Assembly (NCBI GenBank): GCA_963847945.1
Contig: CAWKBX010000004.1
Location: 186,001 to 250,000, forward strand
Length of the DNA: 64,000 bases
Reading direction: 5' to 3'
DNA from: JANMJD01 sp963847945
GTDB lineage: Bacteria > Actinomycetota > Acidimicrobiia > Acidimicrobiales > Ilumatobacteraceae
In this document: positions 34,858-44,352 of the stretch, piece after piece
Layout of the letters: each line of letters begins with the position of its first letter
How positions within the stretch are numbered: the first letter of the stretch is position 1
Program-made: the position numbers and the translations under genes
The notes under the pieces: model-generated
What the model saw: only the letters and a program-made list of their open reading frames with translations
Database searches by the model: none
What the model was told of the DNA's origin: nothing

Positions 34858-37800
34858 ATGGCGGCCACGCACCTCGTCCCCCGACTGGTCGCTGCTCGGT
34901 TGCGGTTCGCCTGGCGCCGCTGGTTGACCGTCGTCGCCTCCCTCAGCCTCGGGATCGCCCTGCCGGTCGTCGCTCAAGGCGTCACCCTGGCGACCACCGA
35001 TACGGCCCTTGAGCGGGCGATCAGCGACCTCCCGGCGATCGATCGGATTTTGACGGTGGCGACCTTCCGTCAGCCCGGCGAGGTGATGCCCGACGGCCTC
35101 GACGACCGGGCTCGTGATGGACTGGGCGACCTCGGCGCTCCTGACCCGCTGCGGCTGATGATGTTCCGCCCGCTGACCGATCGACAGGGCGGCGAGATGC
35201 AACTGACCGCCGTCGATGGGCTGGCGGCGACCGTGACCCTGGTCGAAGGGCGGCTGCCCGAGTCGTGTGAACCGACCCGGTGCGAGGTTGTCCAACTGGT
35301 CGACAGCCCTCCGCCGGCGGCGCTGGACGACACGTTGGGCCTGGTCATCGTCGGTTCGGTTGCCCGAGCCGACCCGGTTCTCCTTGCCGGGGCGTTCGAA
35401 CCGGTGCCACAGGCCGCCGTGCTGATCGCCGACGGGGTCGATCGTCTCGACCGGTTGGCCGCACTGGAGAACTATGGCCGCAGCTACGGGTGGGTGGCCC
35501 TGGTCGACCTGGCCGTGGTACGGGCCGTTGGCATCGACCAGTGGGTGGGCACCTCATTGTCGACCGCCAACCGGCTGCTCGAAGCGCCCTACCAGCTTGG
35601 GTTGACCGCCCCCGACGACGTGATGGCCCACGAAGTCGCCCGGGCGCGCACCTCGGCTGGTCGATTCCGCACGCTCGGCGGGGCGACCGCGGTGCTGATG
35701 CTCGGGGCGGCGATCGTCGGGGGCGCGGCGTTGCGCCGAGACCATGACGGCTTCGTCGGGTCACTCCGTCGGCGAGGAATGTCGCGGCGGCGCATCGCCG
35801 CGACGGTCCTCGGGGAGGTCGGGGCGATGACCGCCGTCGGGGTGATCGGCGGCATGATCGTCGGCGGGGCGGTGACCGCGGTGATCGCCCAGCGGGCCGG
35901 GTTGCCGGTGGCCGAGGCGATCCGGGTTTCGCTACGTCTGGCTCGGCCGACGACCGCAGTGCTGGCGGTCGTCGCCTGTGCCCTCGTCGTGCTGACCCTG
36001 ACGTCGCGGGCGGTGCCGGGGGCGACTTCGAGTGCCTGGCGAGTCGTCGATGGAGCGATCGTCGCCGGCGCGGTCTTCCTGGCCGTGTTGGTCGCCCGTG
36101 GTGGCCTCGGGGTCCGTCGCGGCGCAACCGATATCGATGACGACCCGTTGGTACCGCTGTTGCCGATGCTGGTGCTGGTGACGGCGTCGTTGCTGCTGGC
36201 CCGCGCCTGGCCATGGATCGCCCGCGCCGCGGTTGGGCTGACCCCCCGGCGCCGACTCGGACCGCGGTTGGGCTTCGCCGGTGCCGCCGGCCGACCGTTG
36301 CGGCCGGTGGCGACGACGGCGCTGGTCGCCGCGGCAATCGGTGCCACGGTGTTTGCGGTCTCGTACCGGGCGACCCTGCAACGCGGCGCGCTCGATCAGG
36401 CGGCCGAATCGGTGCCCCTCGATGTCGTTATCGGCACCGGCCGCTCGCTCGACCGGGCGCTCGATCTGGCGACACCCGAGGAGATCGCCAACGCCGGACT
36501 CACCGCCTACCCCGTGTTACGGACGGCCGGTTCGGCCCGCGTCGACGCGGCGACGGGCGAAACGGTGCAGATCATCGGGGTGGACCCGGCGATGCTCCCG
36601 GGGATGCAGCGTTGGTCGGCGACCGTTGGGGGACGGGACCCGGTGCTGGTCGGCGGCGAACTGGCCACCCCCAATCTGGCTCAGGGCACCCCGCTTCCGC
36701 CGGGTGGTGTCGTATCGATCGACACCACAGGTCCCCCCATCCGCCTGGCGGTCACCGCTTACGTTCGAGTGGTCGACGGCCGCGTGCGAGGTGTTCCCTT
36801 GCGCGTTGAACCGCAGAGCGGCACCGATCAGGGGCAACGCCTCGTCGGAACGCTTCCTGATCTGCGTGACGCCACCGGGGCCCCGGCATCGACGACCCTG
36901 GTCGCGTTGCGTGCCGCCGAACCGAGCGACGTGGCGACGATGCGCCTACACAACCTGATCGAGAGCGACCTCGACCGCGAGGCCCCGACGGGGTTGATCG
37001 GCCTTGGCGCATTACGAGTCGACGCCACCCTCATTGCGGGGCCATGGCGTCAATGGGGAGGCATCACCGTCGACGAAGCCGGCGAGCGGGCCGACTTCTC
37101 GTTCGTGTTGACCGGTGGAGTGGCGATCGCATCGGGCCGATTCGACGGGCCCGGGGCCTCGAGGGATGATCCGGTGCCGGTCATCGTCGATCGCTCGACG
37201 GGTGCCCTCGGGGGCCTAGTCACCCTGACCCTCAACGGCGAGTCGGTAATTGGCCGAGTGGTCGAGGTCGTCGATCGGTTTCCGACGGCCCGGGGCAGGT
37301 TTGCCGTGATGGACCGACGGGCGTTGGAACGGCTCGTCGATGCCGAGCGCGCCGGGCGCCGGCCAGGCCGGTGAACTGTGGGCGCAATTGGCGGAACCTG
37401 GGCAACGCCTCGACGGTGCGACATTCCAACGGCTGGCCGTGCGGTCGCGCCGCGACATCCAGCGCCGATTGGAGACCGATCCGGTGGCGACCAGCGCCTC
37501 GGGACTGTTGCTCGCCGGATCGCTGACCAGCCTGCTGATGGCCATGTTCGGGCTGATCGTGCTGGTGATCACCGAACGCCACGACGACGAAGCCCAGGTC
37601 GCCGCCTGGGAGGCCGACGGGGTGCCGCCATCGGCCTTGCGAGCGTCGTTGTGGTGGCGGGCGGCGATTGTCGCGATGCCGGCGGCCCCGGTCGGGTTCC
37701 TGGCCGGGACCGCGCTGTCTCGGCTCACGGCCCGGCTGATCGCGGTCACTGCCACCGCCGCCGAGCCCCGCCCGCCGCTGGTGGCCGGGACCGGGTTGTG

Positions 37801-37918
37801 GTGGGGAATTGCGGCGACGTTGGCGGGGTCGGTGGCCGCGCTGGTCGTCGCCGCACTGATCGCTTGGCGATCGTTGCGCGAGCCGATGCCGTCGCGGGTG
37901 ACCGGGGGAGTGGCGTGA
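34858..37918 (+). pseudogene. FtsX-type ABC transporter permease, interrupted by a single-base frameshift
   Basis: The frame starting at ATG 34858 encodes 838 residues with an N-terminal membrane helix, a large extracytoplasmic region and several central helices. It ends near 37374. The C-terminal membrane part continues in another frame (LLAGSLTSLLMAMFGLIVLV onward) to 37918. Removing one G from GGG at 37354–37356 joins them into about 1019 residues with two FtsX units, like MacB/LolCE-type permeases. The ATPase gene follows 13 nt later, so an exporter or mechanotransmission complex is likely; its substrate is unknown. The indel could be a sequencing error. Confidence 0.82.
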
Positions 37919-37931
37919 CCGGGGGAGTGCC
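37898..37931 (+). repeat. 17-bp tandem duplication across the permease stop codon
   Basis: Two adjacent 17-bp copies starting GTGACCGGGGGAGTG (37898–37914 and 37915–37931) differ at one base. The first encodes the last permease residues, and the second carries its stop and a GGGGGAG that may serve as ribosome site for the ATPase start at 37932. Confidence 0.7.
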
Positions 37932-39641
37932 ATGACGTCCACTCGGTTCGCCGCCGCAGCTGAACCGGTGGTCGACGTACGCGATGCCTTCTGTCTGCAC
38001 CGGGTCGGCGACGGGGCGGTTGCCGCACTCAGGGGCCTGTCGCTGGAGGTGGCGGCGGGGGAACGGGTTGTCGTCCACGGTCCGAACGGATCGGGCAAGA
38101 CCACGCTGCTGCGGACGTTGATCGGCGAACAACGGCTGTCGGCAGGAACTGCCGTCGTCGCCGGATGGCCGGTCGGCGTCGGTCCCCGCGGAGGGCTTGC
38201 CGAGTGGCGGGCGCGATCGCTCGGTTGGGTCGACCAACACGCCGGGCGCACGTTGCGTCCCGAGTTCGACGTCATCGGCAATGTGATGCTGCAGGTGTTG
38301 ATGCTCCGCCGCTCGAGAGCTCAGGCTCGCGAGGCGGCCATCGAGGCCCTGGAACGGGTCGGGGTGGCTGATTTGGCCGACCGGCAGATCACCGACCTCT
38401 CCGGCGGCGAGGCCCAACGGGTCGCCGTTGCGGCGGCGATTGTGCACTATCCGACGGTCGTGTTCGCCGATGAACCCGGGGGACAGCTCGACGCCGTCTC
38501 GGCTGATGCTGTCTACCAGGCGCTCAGCGACGCGGTTCAGGGCATCGGTGCGGCCCTGGTGATGGTCAGCCACGACCGTCGAGCGACGGTGGTCGCCGAC
38601 AAGGTGATGTGGATTCGCGACGGCCGGATGAGCGAGGCCTGGTGGCCCAACGGCGGGGGTCCCGCGGCGGCGCCCGACGAACAGTTTTTGGTCGTCGACT
38701 CGCGGGGGTGGCTGCGGCTGCCCGAGGCGGCCCGCAGGTCGACTGGGACAGGCGACGTCACTCGGTTCCGGGTCGATGGTGACCAGATCGTGTTGAATCC
38801 GGTCAGTACCCAACCGGCTGGTGATCGGGCCGCCTTTCCCCCGCCGAGCGGGCCTCCGTCGCCGATCTCACCGCCGCCTCGGTCGCACGCGCCGAGACGG
38901 CCGCACGAGTCGAGTCGGCCGCACGAGTCGACGCCCGCATCGCGGTCGGCCGAGCCGTCGGTCGCTCCATCGGATCCGGTGGGTGGACACGGGGTGCGGG
39001 CAACGGCGCGTTTGACCGAGGTCACCCGTTCGTTCGGAGATCGCCTGGTCGTGCGTCCGCTCAACCTGGCGGTTGGAGGGGGCGCGATTCATGTCGTCGG
39101 CGGTCGGTCGGGCGCCGGCAAGAGCACGATTCTGCGGATGCTGGTCGGGCTCGACCGGCCGTCGTCGGGCGACGTGTCGTTGGCCGGGGTCGATCTGGCG
39201 TCGCTGGATCGCGAGGCGCTCGCTCGGCATCGGCGGGACCATGTCGGAGTGGTGCTGCAAGAGATTCATCTCGCCGAGACGGCGACGGTCGCGGGAAATC
39301 TCGATCTCGCCCGCTCCGCCCGGGGCCTGCGGCGCGACGGGGCCGATGACCAGCGGTGGCTCGACTCGCTCGACATCGGCCACCTGGCGCGACGAGAGGC
39401 GAGACGCTGCTCGGGTGGGGAACGACAGCGCGTCGCTCTCGCTCGGGCGATGATTGCTCGTCCGGCGATCGTCGTGCTCGATGAGCCGTCGTCCCAACTC
39501 GACGAGGCGGCCACCGAACGCCTTGTCGCTGTCCTGCGGCTCGCCACCCAGGCCGGTGCCGCCGTGGTCATCGCCACCCACGACCCGGTACTGATCGCCG
39601 CCGCCGACGTGCTGGTCGATCTCGACCTCGGGGCGTGCTGA
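37932..39641 (+). CDS. Double-domain ABC transporter ATPase
   Basis: The 569-residue protein contains two nucleotide-binding domains in one chain. NBD1 has Walker A GPNGSGKTT (about residue 50), signature LSGGEAQRVAV, Walker B VVFADEP and a switch histidine in SHDRR. A proline-, serine- and arginine-rich linker at about 290–355 joins it to NBD2. NBD2 has Walker A GRSGAGKST, signature CSGGERQRVAL, Walker B VVLDEPSSQLDEA and ATHDP. Both sites look complete. Most FtsX-type exporters use a homodimeric single-domain ATPase of the LolD/MacB type, so a fused pair is unusual. It partners the permease just upstream. Confidence 0.88.
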   Translation: MTSTRFAAAAEPVVDVRDAFCLHRVGDGAVAALRGLSLEVAAGERVVVHGPNGSGKTTLLRTLIGEQRLSAGTAVVAGWPVGVGPRGGLAEWRARSLGWVDQHAGRTLRPEFDVIGNVMLQVLMLRRSRAQAREAAIEALERVGVADLADRQITDLSGGEAQRVAVAAAIVHYPTVVFADEPGGQLDAVSADAVYQALSDAVQGIGAALVMVSHDRRATVVADKVMWIRDGRMSEAWWPNGGGPAAAPDEQFLVVDSRGWLRLPEAARRSTGTGDVTRFRVDGDQIVLNPVSTQPAGDRAAFPPPSGPPSPISPPPRSHAPRRPHESSRPHESTPASRSAEPSVAPSDPVGGHGVRATARLTEVTRSFGDRLVVRPLNLAVGGGAIHVVGGRSGAGKSTILRMLVGLDRPSSGDVSLAGVDLASLDREALARHRRDHVGVVLQEIHLAETATVAGNLDLARSARGLRRDGADDQRWLDSLDIGHLARREARRCSGGERQRVALARAMIARPAIVVLDEPSSQLDEAATERLVAVLRLATQAGAAVVIATHDPVLIAAADVLVDLDLGAC

Positions 39642-39785
39642 GCGCGGCGGCGCCCCGGCCAGGGCCTCGCGTCGCGCCTGTCGCGCCCGGTCAGAACCGG
39701 GCCGCCCGCCGGCCAGGCATGCGGATGCGCCCCGGCCAGGGGACCGGACGTGTCCCGGCTTCGACCGACCGGCACCACGCACGAG
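39642..39785. other. Short intergenic stretch after the double ATPase gene
   Basis: About 145 nt between the ATPase stop and the hydratase promoter are rich in GGCCAGG/CCGGCC-type sequence. I see short inverted repeats but no clear terminator or gene. Confidence 0.35.
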
Positions 39786-39791
39786 TACCGT
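39786..39791 (+). promoter_or_regulatory. Candidate -10 of a leaderless transcript (enoyl-CoA hydratase)
   Basis: TACCGT ends 6 nt before ATG 39798, and no Shine–Dalgarno sequence is seen. Confidence 0.45.
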
Positions 39792-39797
39792 CGCAGC

Positions 39798-40598
39798 ATG
39801 CCCGAGGTTCTGTACGAAATCGCCGACCACATCGCCACGATCACCCTCAACGCGCCGGAGCGGATGAACACGATCTCGTCCGCGATGCTCGACGAACTTT
39901 CGGCGCGGCTGCTCGACGCCGACCGCGATCGCGACGTCCGTTGCATCGTGGTCACCGGCGCCGGCCGGGCGTTCTGCGCCGGTCTCGACCTGGCCGCCCA
40001 GATGAGCGGACCGAAGGGCAGCCTCGGGGGCCTGGGCCAACTCGATGCGAACCCCGGCGAGTTCGATATTCGCAATGCTCCGCCGATCGTGCTGCACAAC
40101 CTCGACACCCCGACGATCTGCGCGCTCAACGGCGGCGTTGCCGGATATGGACTCGATATCGCTCTCGGTTGCGACATCCGGGTGGCGGCCACCCACGCCA
40201 AGCTCAACCCCGGATTCGCCAAGCGCGGCATCCTGCCCGAAAGCGGTGGAACGTGGCTGTTGCCCCGCATCGTCGGCTACGCCCGCGCCGCCGAGATCGC
40301 CTTCACCGGACGCACCCTGACCGCCGCCGAATCGCTCGAACTCGGACTGGTCAACCACGTCGTGGCCGCCGATGAACTGGGCTCATTCGTCAGCGGCTTG
40401 GCGGCGGAGATCGTCGCCAACGCCCCGCTCGCCGTGCGGGCGATCAAGCGGATGATGCGTGCCGCGGAGACCGAAACCTTCGAGCAGAACGTGCATCACG
40501 TGTTCCTGCAGCTGCTCCCGCTGTTCCGCACGGCCGACTTCCAAGAGGGAGTTGCCGCCTTCATGGAGAAGCGCTCGCCGACCTTCCAGGGCCGCTGA
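39798..40598 (+). CDS. Enoyl-CoA hydratase/isomerase-family protein
   Basis: The 266-residue protein is a crotonase-fold enzyme. Oxyanion-hole segments are seen in AGRAFCAGLDLAAQM and ALNGGVAGYGLDIALGCDIR. The region with KRGILPESGGTWLLPRIVG holds a glutamate (PES) at the position of one catalytic glutamate of hydratases. Family activity is hydration of 2-enoyl-CoA or related chemistry, so the exact reaction is open. ATG 39798 is preferred over GTG 39750 because of the nearby TACCGT and the usual family start. A nitroreductase gene follows 17 nt downstream. Confidence 0.87.
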   Translation: MPEVLYEIADHIATITLNAPERMNTISSAMLDELSARLLDADRDRDVRCIVVTGAGRAFCAGLDLAAQMSGPKGSLGGLGQLDANPGEFDIRNAPPIVLHNLDTPTICALNGGVAGYGLDIALGCDIRVAATHAKLNPGFAKRGILPESGGTWLLPRIVGYARAAEIAFTGRTLTAAESLELGLVNHVVAADELGSFVSGLAAEIVANAPLAVRAIKRMMRAAETETFEQNVHHVFLQLLPLFRTADFQEGVAAFMEKRSPTFQGR

Positions 40599-40615
40599 GC
40601 AGGCCGGACCCAACG

Positions 40616-41263
40616 ATGGACCTGCTGGCGGGTCTCGCCACCACCCGAGCGATCAGGCGTTACACCACCGACCCGATTCCCGACGAGGACCTGGCGGCGA
40701 TCATGTTCGGCGCGACCCGAGCCCCGAGCGGTTCGAACCGTCAGCCCTACCGGTTCCTGGTACTGCGGGACGGGCCACGGGCGGTCGCCGCCAAGGCGCT
40801 CCTCGGTGACAGCTTCCGCCGAGGGTGGGAGGCCAAGAAGGTCATCGACGGCTATGACGCCGGCTCATCACTCGTCGACGGTACGCCCAAGTCCCGGATG
40901 GCGGCCACGATGCAGCGCTATGTCGACCGGTTCGAGGAATGCCCGGTTGTGGTGCTCGTCTGCCTCAAGCGATACCGCGCGCCCAGCCCCTATGAGGGCG
41001 CGTCGGTGTATCCGGCGTGTCAGAACCTGCTGCTCGCCGCCCGCGCCCTCGGCTACGGCGGCGCGCTGACGATGTGGCATCTTCAGGCGGAATCCGCGCT
41101 CCGCGAGTTGCTCGGCATTCCCGATGACGTGGCGCTGTCGGCGGCGATCACCCTCGGGGTGCCCGAAGGTCGCCACGGCCCGGTGCGCCGCAAGCCGCTG
41201 GCCGACCTGGTCTACGACGACGCCTGGGAGCAGCCGGCCCCGTGGGCCATCGAGCCGACCTGA
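40616..41263 (+). CDS. Nitroreductase-family flavoprotein
   Basis: The 215-residue protein starts DLLAGLATTRAIRRYTTDPI, followed by IMFGATRAPSGSNRQPYRFLVL, the FMN-binding N-terminal signature of nitroreductases. YPACQNLLLAARALGYGGAL is the central helix. It is only distantly similar to the nitroreductase at 24967–25581. Substrate unknown. It lies between the hydratase and the kinase genes in a same-strand cluster. Confidence 0.86.
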   Translation: MDLLAGLATTRAIRRYTTDPIPDEDLAAIMFGATRAPSGSNRQPYRFLVLRDGPRAVAAKALLGDSFRRGWEAKKVIDGYDAGSSLVDGTPKSRMAATMQRYVDRFEECPVVVLVCLKRYRAPSPYEGASVYPACQNLLLAARALGYGGALTMWHLQAESALRELLGIPDDVALSAAITLGVPEGRHGPVRRKPLADLVYDDAWEQPAPWAIEPT

Positions 41264-41271
41264 GCGTTGCC

Positions 41272-41277
41272 TAGGAT
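41272..41277 (+). promoter_or_regulatory. Candidate -10 of a leaderless transcript (xylulokinase-like gene)
   Basis: TAGGAT ends 7 nt before GTG 41285, supporting that codon as the start. Confidence 0.55.
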
Positions 41278-41284
41278 CGCCGAC

Positions 41285-42700
41285 GTGCCTCTCGTCGCCG
41301 GTATTGATTCATCCACCCAGTCCACCAAGGTCGAGGTCCGCGACCTCGACTCGGGGGAGTTGGTCGCCCAGGGCCACGCCGCGCACCCGGCGACCCAACC
41401 GCCCCGCTCGGAACAAGAGCCGCATTCGTGGTGGTCGGCGTTCGAGTCGGCCTGGGCGATGGCAGGACGCCCGACCGTTGCCGCGATCAGCGTGGCGGGT
41501 CAGCAACACGGCATGGTCACGCTCGATGCCGACCGCCAGGTCATCCGACCGGCGAAGCTGTGGAACGACACCGAATCGGCGCCCGACAGCGGTTGGTTGC
41601 TCAAGCAACTCCCCGGTGGGGCCGCCGACTGGGCCGCGGCCTGCGGCAGCGTGCCGGTGGCCGCGTTCACGGTTACCAAGCTCTCGTGGCTGCATCGCAG
41701 CGAGCCCGAGGCATGGTCGCGTCTCGCACATGTGATGTTGCCGCATGACTGGATGACCCTGCAGCTCACCGGGCAGCTGGTGACCGATCGCGGCGAGGCC
41801 TCGGGTACGGGCTACTGGTCGGCTGCAACGGGGGAGTATTGCCCAGACCTGCTGGCAATCGTCGATCGGGAGCGGGACTGGTCGGCGGCCCTGCCCCGGG
41901 TGCTCGGCCCGCTGGAAACGGCCGGTGAATGGCGCGGGGCCGTCGTCGGTCCGGGGACGGGCGACAACATGGCCGGCGCGTTGGGCATCGGCTTGCGCCC
42001 CGGCGACGTCGTCATCTCGTTGGGCACGTCGGGAACGGTGTACACGGTCAGCGACCGGCCGACGAATGACCCGACCGGGGCCGTTGCCGGGTTTGCCGAT
42101 GCATCCGGGCACTATCTGCCGCTGGTCTGCACGCTGAATGCCACCAAGGTCACCGACACCATCGGCCGTCTGCTCGGCGTCGATTACGACGGTCTGGACG
42201 CGTTGGCGCTGGCGGCCGACCCCGGCGCCGGGGGGATCACCCTGCTGCCCTATCTCGATGGGGAGCGTACGCCGAACCGTCCGAAGGCCACCGGGGTGCT
42301 CGGCGGGTTGCGCAGTGACGCGACCCGCGAGCAATTGGCTCGGGCCGCATTCGAGGGGGTGGCCTGCGGAATGCTCGACGCCCTCGACAGCCTGCGCGCC
42401 GTGGCCCCGGCCGACGGTCGGGTCGTGCTCGTTGGCGGCGGTCGGCGCTCGGCCGCCTACCGCACGATCCTCGCCGACCTGGTCGGATCACCATTGCTGA
42501 TCCCCGATGCCGACGAGGCGGTCGCCGCCGGGGCCTGCGTGCAGGCGGCCGCCGTGCTCCAGCAGCGCAGCCCGGCCGGGATCGCCGCCCAGTGGGGGCT
42601 TGGCGCAGGGCAGACGATCGAACCCGGCCCAGGGGCCGCCGCCGCCGCCGACATCCGCGGTCGCTACGGCGTCGTGCGTGACGCGACGGGCGCGTGGTAG
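41285..42700 (+). CDS. Xylulokinase-like FGGY-family carbohydrate kinase
   Basis: This 471-residue FGGY kinase has an N-terminal phosphate loop GIDSSTQSTKVEV and the AGQQHGMVTLD segment typical of xylulokinases. LPHDWMTLQLTG holds the likely catalytic Asp, and ISLGTSGTVYT is the ATP-binding region of the second domain. D-xylulose is the probable substrate, but no xylose isomerase or sugar transporter is nearby. GTG 41285 fits the TAGGAT element; TTG 41267 is an alternative. The gene overlaps the J-domain gene by 7 nt. Confidence 0.86.
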   Translation: MPLVAGIDSSTQSTKVEVRDLDSGELVAQGHAAHPATQPPRSEQEPHSWWSAFESAWAMAGRPTVAAISVAGQQHGMVTLDADRQVIRPAKLWNDTESAPDSGWLLKQLPGGAADWAAACGSVPVAAFTVTKLSWLHRSEPEAWSRLAHVMLPHDWMTLQLTGQLVTDRGEASGTGYWSAATGEYCPDLLAIVDRERDWSAALPRVLGPLETAGEWRGAVVGPGTGDNMAGALGIGLRPGDVVISLGTSGTVYTVSDRPTNDPTGAVAGFADASGHYLPLVCTLNATKVTDTIGRLLGVDYDGLDALALAADPGAGGITLLPYLDGERTPNRPKATGVLGGLRSDATREQLARAAFEGVACGMLDALDSLRAVAPADGRVVLVGGGRRSAAYRTILADLVGSPLLIPDADEAVAAGACVQAAAVLQQRSPAGIAAQWGLGAGQTIEPGPGAAAAADIRGRYGVVRDATGAW

Positions 42701-43260
42701 ACGACCCATTCGCCGTGCTGGGCCTGACCCGGTCGGCCTCGTTGGCCGAGGTTCGCTCGGCTCGGCGGCGGCTGGCGTTCGACCGTCATCCCGATCGCGG
42801 TGGCGATCCCGAGGCGATGCGCGAGCTGAACTCGGCGTTCGACGCGGCCGTTGCCCATCTCACCGGTCGGCGCCCGCTGATCGACGACGCGGCGCCGGCG
42901 CCGCGGCCCCACACGTCGAGGCCCGGTCGGGAGCAGTGGAACCCGCGCGGTCCGCTGCGGGTACAGCACGACATGCCCTCGTTCGTCATCGAGGCGCTCC
43001 CGGCCGAGGCGTACGAGGCGTTGCTGGTCGTTGCCTCGTGGATCGGCGAGGTGCTGGTCGACGACCCGCCGTATCTGCTCGAAGTCCACCTGGTCGAGCC
43101 CGCTCCGTGCTGGTGCCGCCTCGATCTGGTGCCCGACGCCGGGTCGTCGACGGTGAGCCTGACGGTGGCCCCGGTCGAAGTGAGCGGCGCACCACCAGTC
43201 GACCTGGTTCGCGATGTGTGGGTCGCGAACCTCAACCGCCTCGGCGGAGGCGGAGGCTGA
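42694..43260 (+). CDS. J-domain (DnaJ-like) protein
   Basis: The 188-residue protein begins with a compact J domain (DPFAVLGLTRSASLAEVRSA), including the diagnostic HPD tripeptide in FDRHPDRGGD (about residues 31–39). The remaining 120 residues are unrecognised and contain no Gly/Phe or zinc-finger region, so it is not a full DnaJ. It probably stimulates an Hsp70 for a specific client. It starts at GTG 42694, inside the end of the kinase gene. The reading frame ends in a poly-Gly stretch exactly where a GCTGAG minisatellite begins. Confidence 0.82.
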   Translation: MVDDPFAVLGLTRSASLAEVRSARRRLAFDRHPDRGGDPEAMRELNSAFDAAVAHLTGRRPLIDDAAPAPRPHTSRPGREQWNPRGPLRVQHDMPSFVIEALPAEAYEALLVVASWIGEVLVDDPPYLLEVHLVEPAPCWCRLDLVPDAGSSTVSLTVAPVEVSGAPPVDLVRDVWVANLNRLGGGGG

Positions 43261-43355
43261 GGCTGAGGCGGGGACCGGCGCAGAGGCTGTGGCTGAGGCT
43301 GAGGCTGGGACCGGCGCAGAGGCTGTGGCTGAGGCTGAGGCTGAGGCTGAGGCGG
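43256..43355. repeat. Minisatellite: two 36-bp units plus GCTGAG hexamers
   Basis: Two almost identical 36-bp units (43256–43291 and 43292–43327, one base different) are followed by four GCTGAG-type hexamers to about 43355. The array starts inside the last codons and stop of the J-domain gene. All periods are multiples of three, so one frame reads as an uninterrupted Glu-Ala repeat, but I see no gene there. The remaining 40 nt to the sua5 stop hold nothing recognisable. Confidence 0.85.
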
Positions 43356-43395
43356 CCGACCGATCGAGTCACCCTCAAGTCCGATTGAGCCGAGG

Positions 43396-44319
43396 TCAGA
43401 CCGCGCCCGCCGCGGCTGCTTTCGAGAGCCGGTCCCGCACCGCCTCGCCGAGCCCTTCGGTGGGCGGCAGGATGGCGATGAGTATCTCGACGCCACGATG
43501 GTCGGCATCGCGGAGCCATTGATAGAGCCGCTGGGCGTAGACGTCGACCGACGCCGGGTACTCCATCACCTCCACTGGTCCGGCCGATCGTCGGAGGTGG
43601 AATAACTCCAGCTCACGGGCCGTGTCACGGGAGTCGGCGAGGACCACCCGGCATCGCGGGGCGTAGTGTGCGGCCAACATCCCCGACGCCCGACTCGGGC
43701 CGGCGGTAGCACCCATCCGACGTCGGTGCAGTACCGCCCGAATGGTGGCCGCGTCGATGCCGCCGGGCCGCAGGATCTGGGGCGGGTCGACCGTGCAATC
43801 GACAATCGTCGACTCCACCCCGATCGAGCTGGCGCCCCCGTCGAGCACCAGATCGACGTCGTCGCCCAAGTCGGCACGCACGTGCGCGGCCGAGGTAGGG
43901 CTGACCCGGCCGAATCGATTGGCCGACGGTGCGGCAATACCGCCGCCGAAGGCCACCAGCAGTTCGAGGGCGACGGGGTGGGCGGGCACCCGCAACCCCA
44001 CCGTCGGGCGTCCGCCGGTGACCAATCGGCTGACCCGGTCTGCGGCACCGACCAGCAGGGTCAACGGCCCCGGCCAGCACGCCGCGGCGAGGACTCGGGC
44101 ATCGTCGGAGATCTCGCGGCCCCACTCATCGAGTTGCTCGACCGATCCGAGGTGGACGATCAGCGGATGATCGGCCGGTCGACCTTTGACGGCGAAGATC
44201 TTGCGGACGGCGTCGGGCTGATCGGCGTCAGCACCGAGTCCGTAGACGGTCTCGGTCGGAAAGGCCACCAGACCACCGCGCCGCAGCACTGCGACGGCAT
44301 GCGCGACCGACGGGTTCAT
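43396..44319 (-). CDS. Threonylcarbamoyl-AMP synthase (Sua5/YwlC type)
   Basis: The 307-residue protein has the YrdC/TsaC domain (residues 1–200) with FPTETVYGLGADA, KGRPADHPLIVHL and GGIAAPSANRFGRVSPT. A C-terminal Sua5 domain (about 210–300) follows. The enzyme makes threonylcarbamoyl-AMP for the t6A37 tRNA modification. Many bacteria carry the short TsaC or the longer Sua5; this is the longer form. It is followed on the same strand, 33 nt upstream in coordinates, by the hydrolase gene. Confidence 0.92.
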   Translation of the reverse strand: MNPSVAHAVAVLRRGGLVAFPTETVYGLGADADQPDAVRKIFAVKGRPADHPLIVHLGSVEQLDEWGREISDDARVLAAACWPGPLTLLVGAADRVSRLVTGGRPTVGLRVPAHPVALELLVAFGGGIAAPSANRFGRVSPTSAAHVRADLGDDVDLVLDGGASSIGVESTIVDCTVDPPQILRPGGIDAATIRAVLHRRRMGATAGPSRASGMLAAHYAPRCRVVLADSRDTARELELFHLRRSAGPVEVMEYPASVDVYAQRLYQWLRDADHRGVEILIAILPPTEGLGEAVRDRLSKAAAAGAV

Positions 44320-44352
44320 CGGTGACCTGAGGACATCGCGAGCGGGGACAGG

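Noticed and set aside
34786..35295. Minus-strand frame overlapping the liv terminator
   Set aside because: It is antisense to the FtsX-type gene and reads through a strong terminator hairpin; it has no protein motif.
38868..40358. 496-codon minus-strand frame across the ATPase/hydratase boundary
   Set aside because: It is antisense to two genes with clear domains and has no motif.
43214..43522. Plus-strand frame reading as a Glu-Ala repeat
   Set aside because: It exists only because the GCTGAG array has no stops in that frame. Outside the repeat it shadows sua5.
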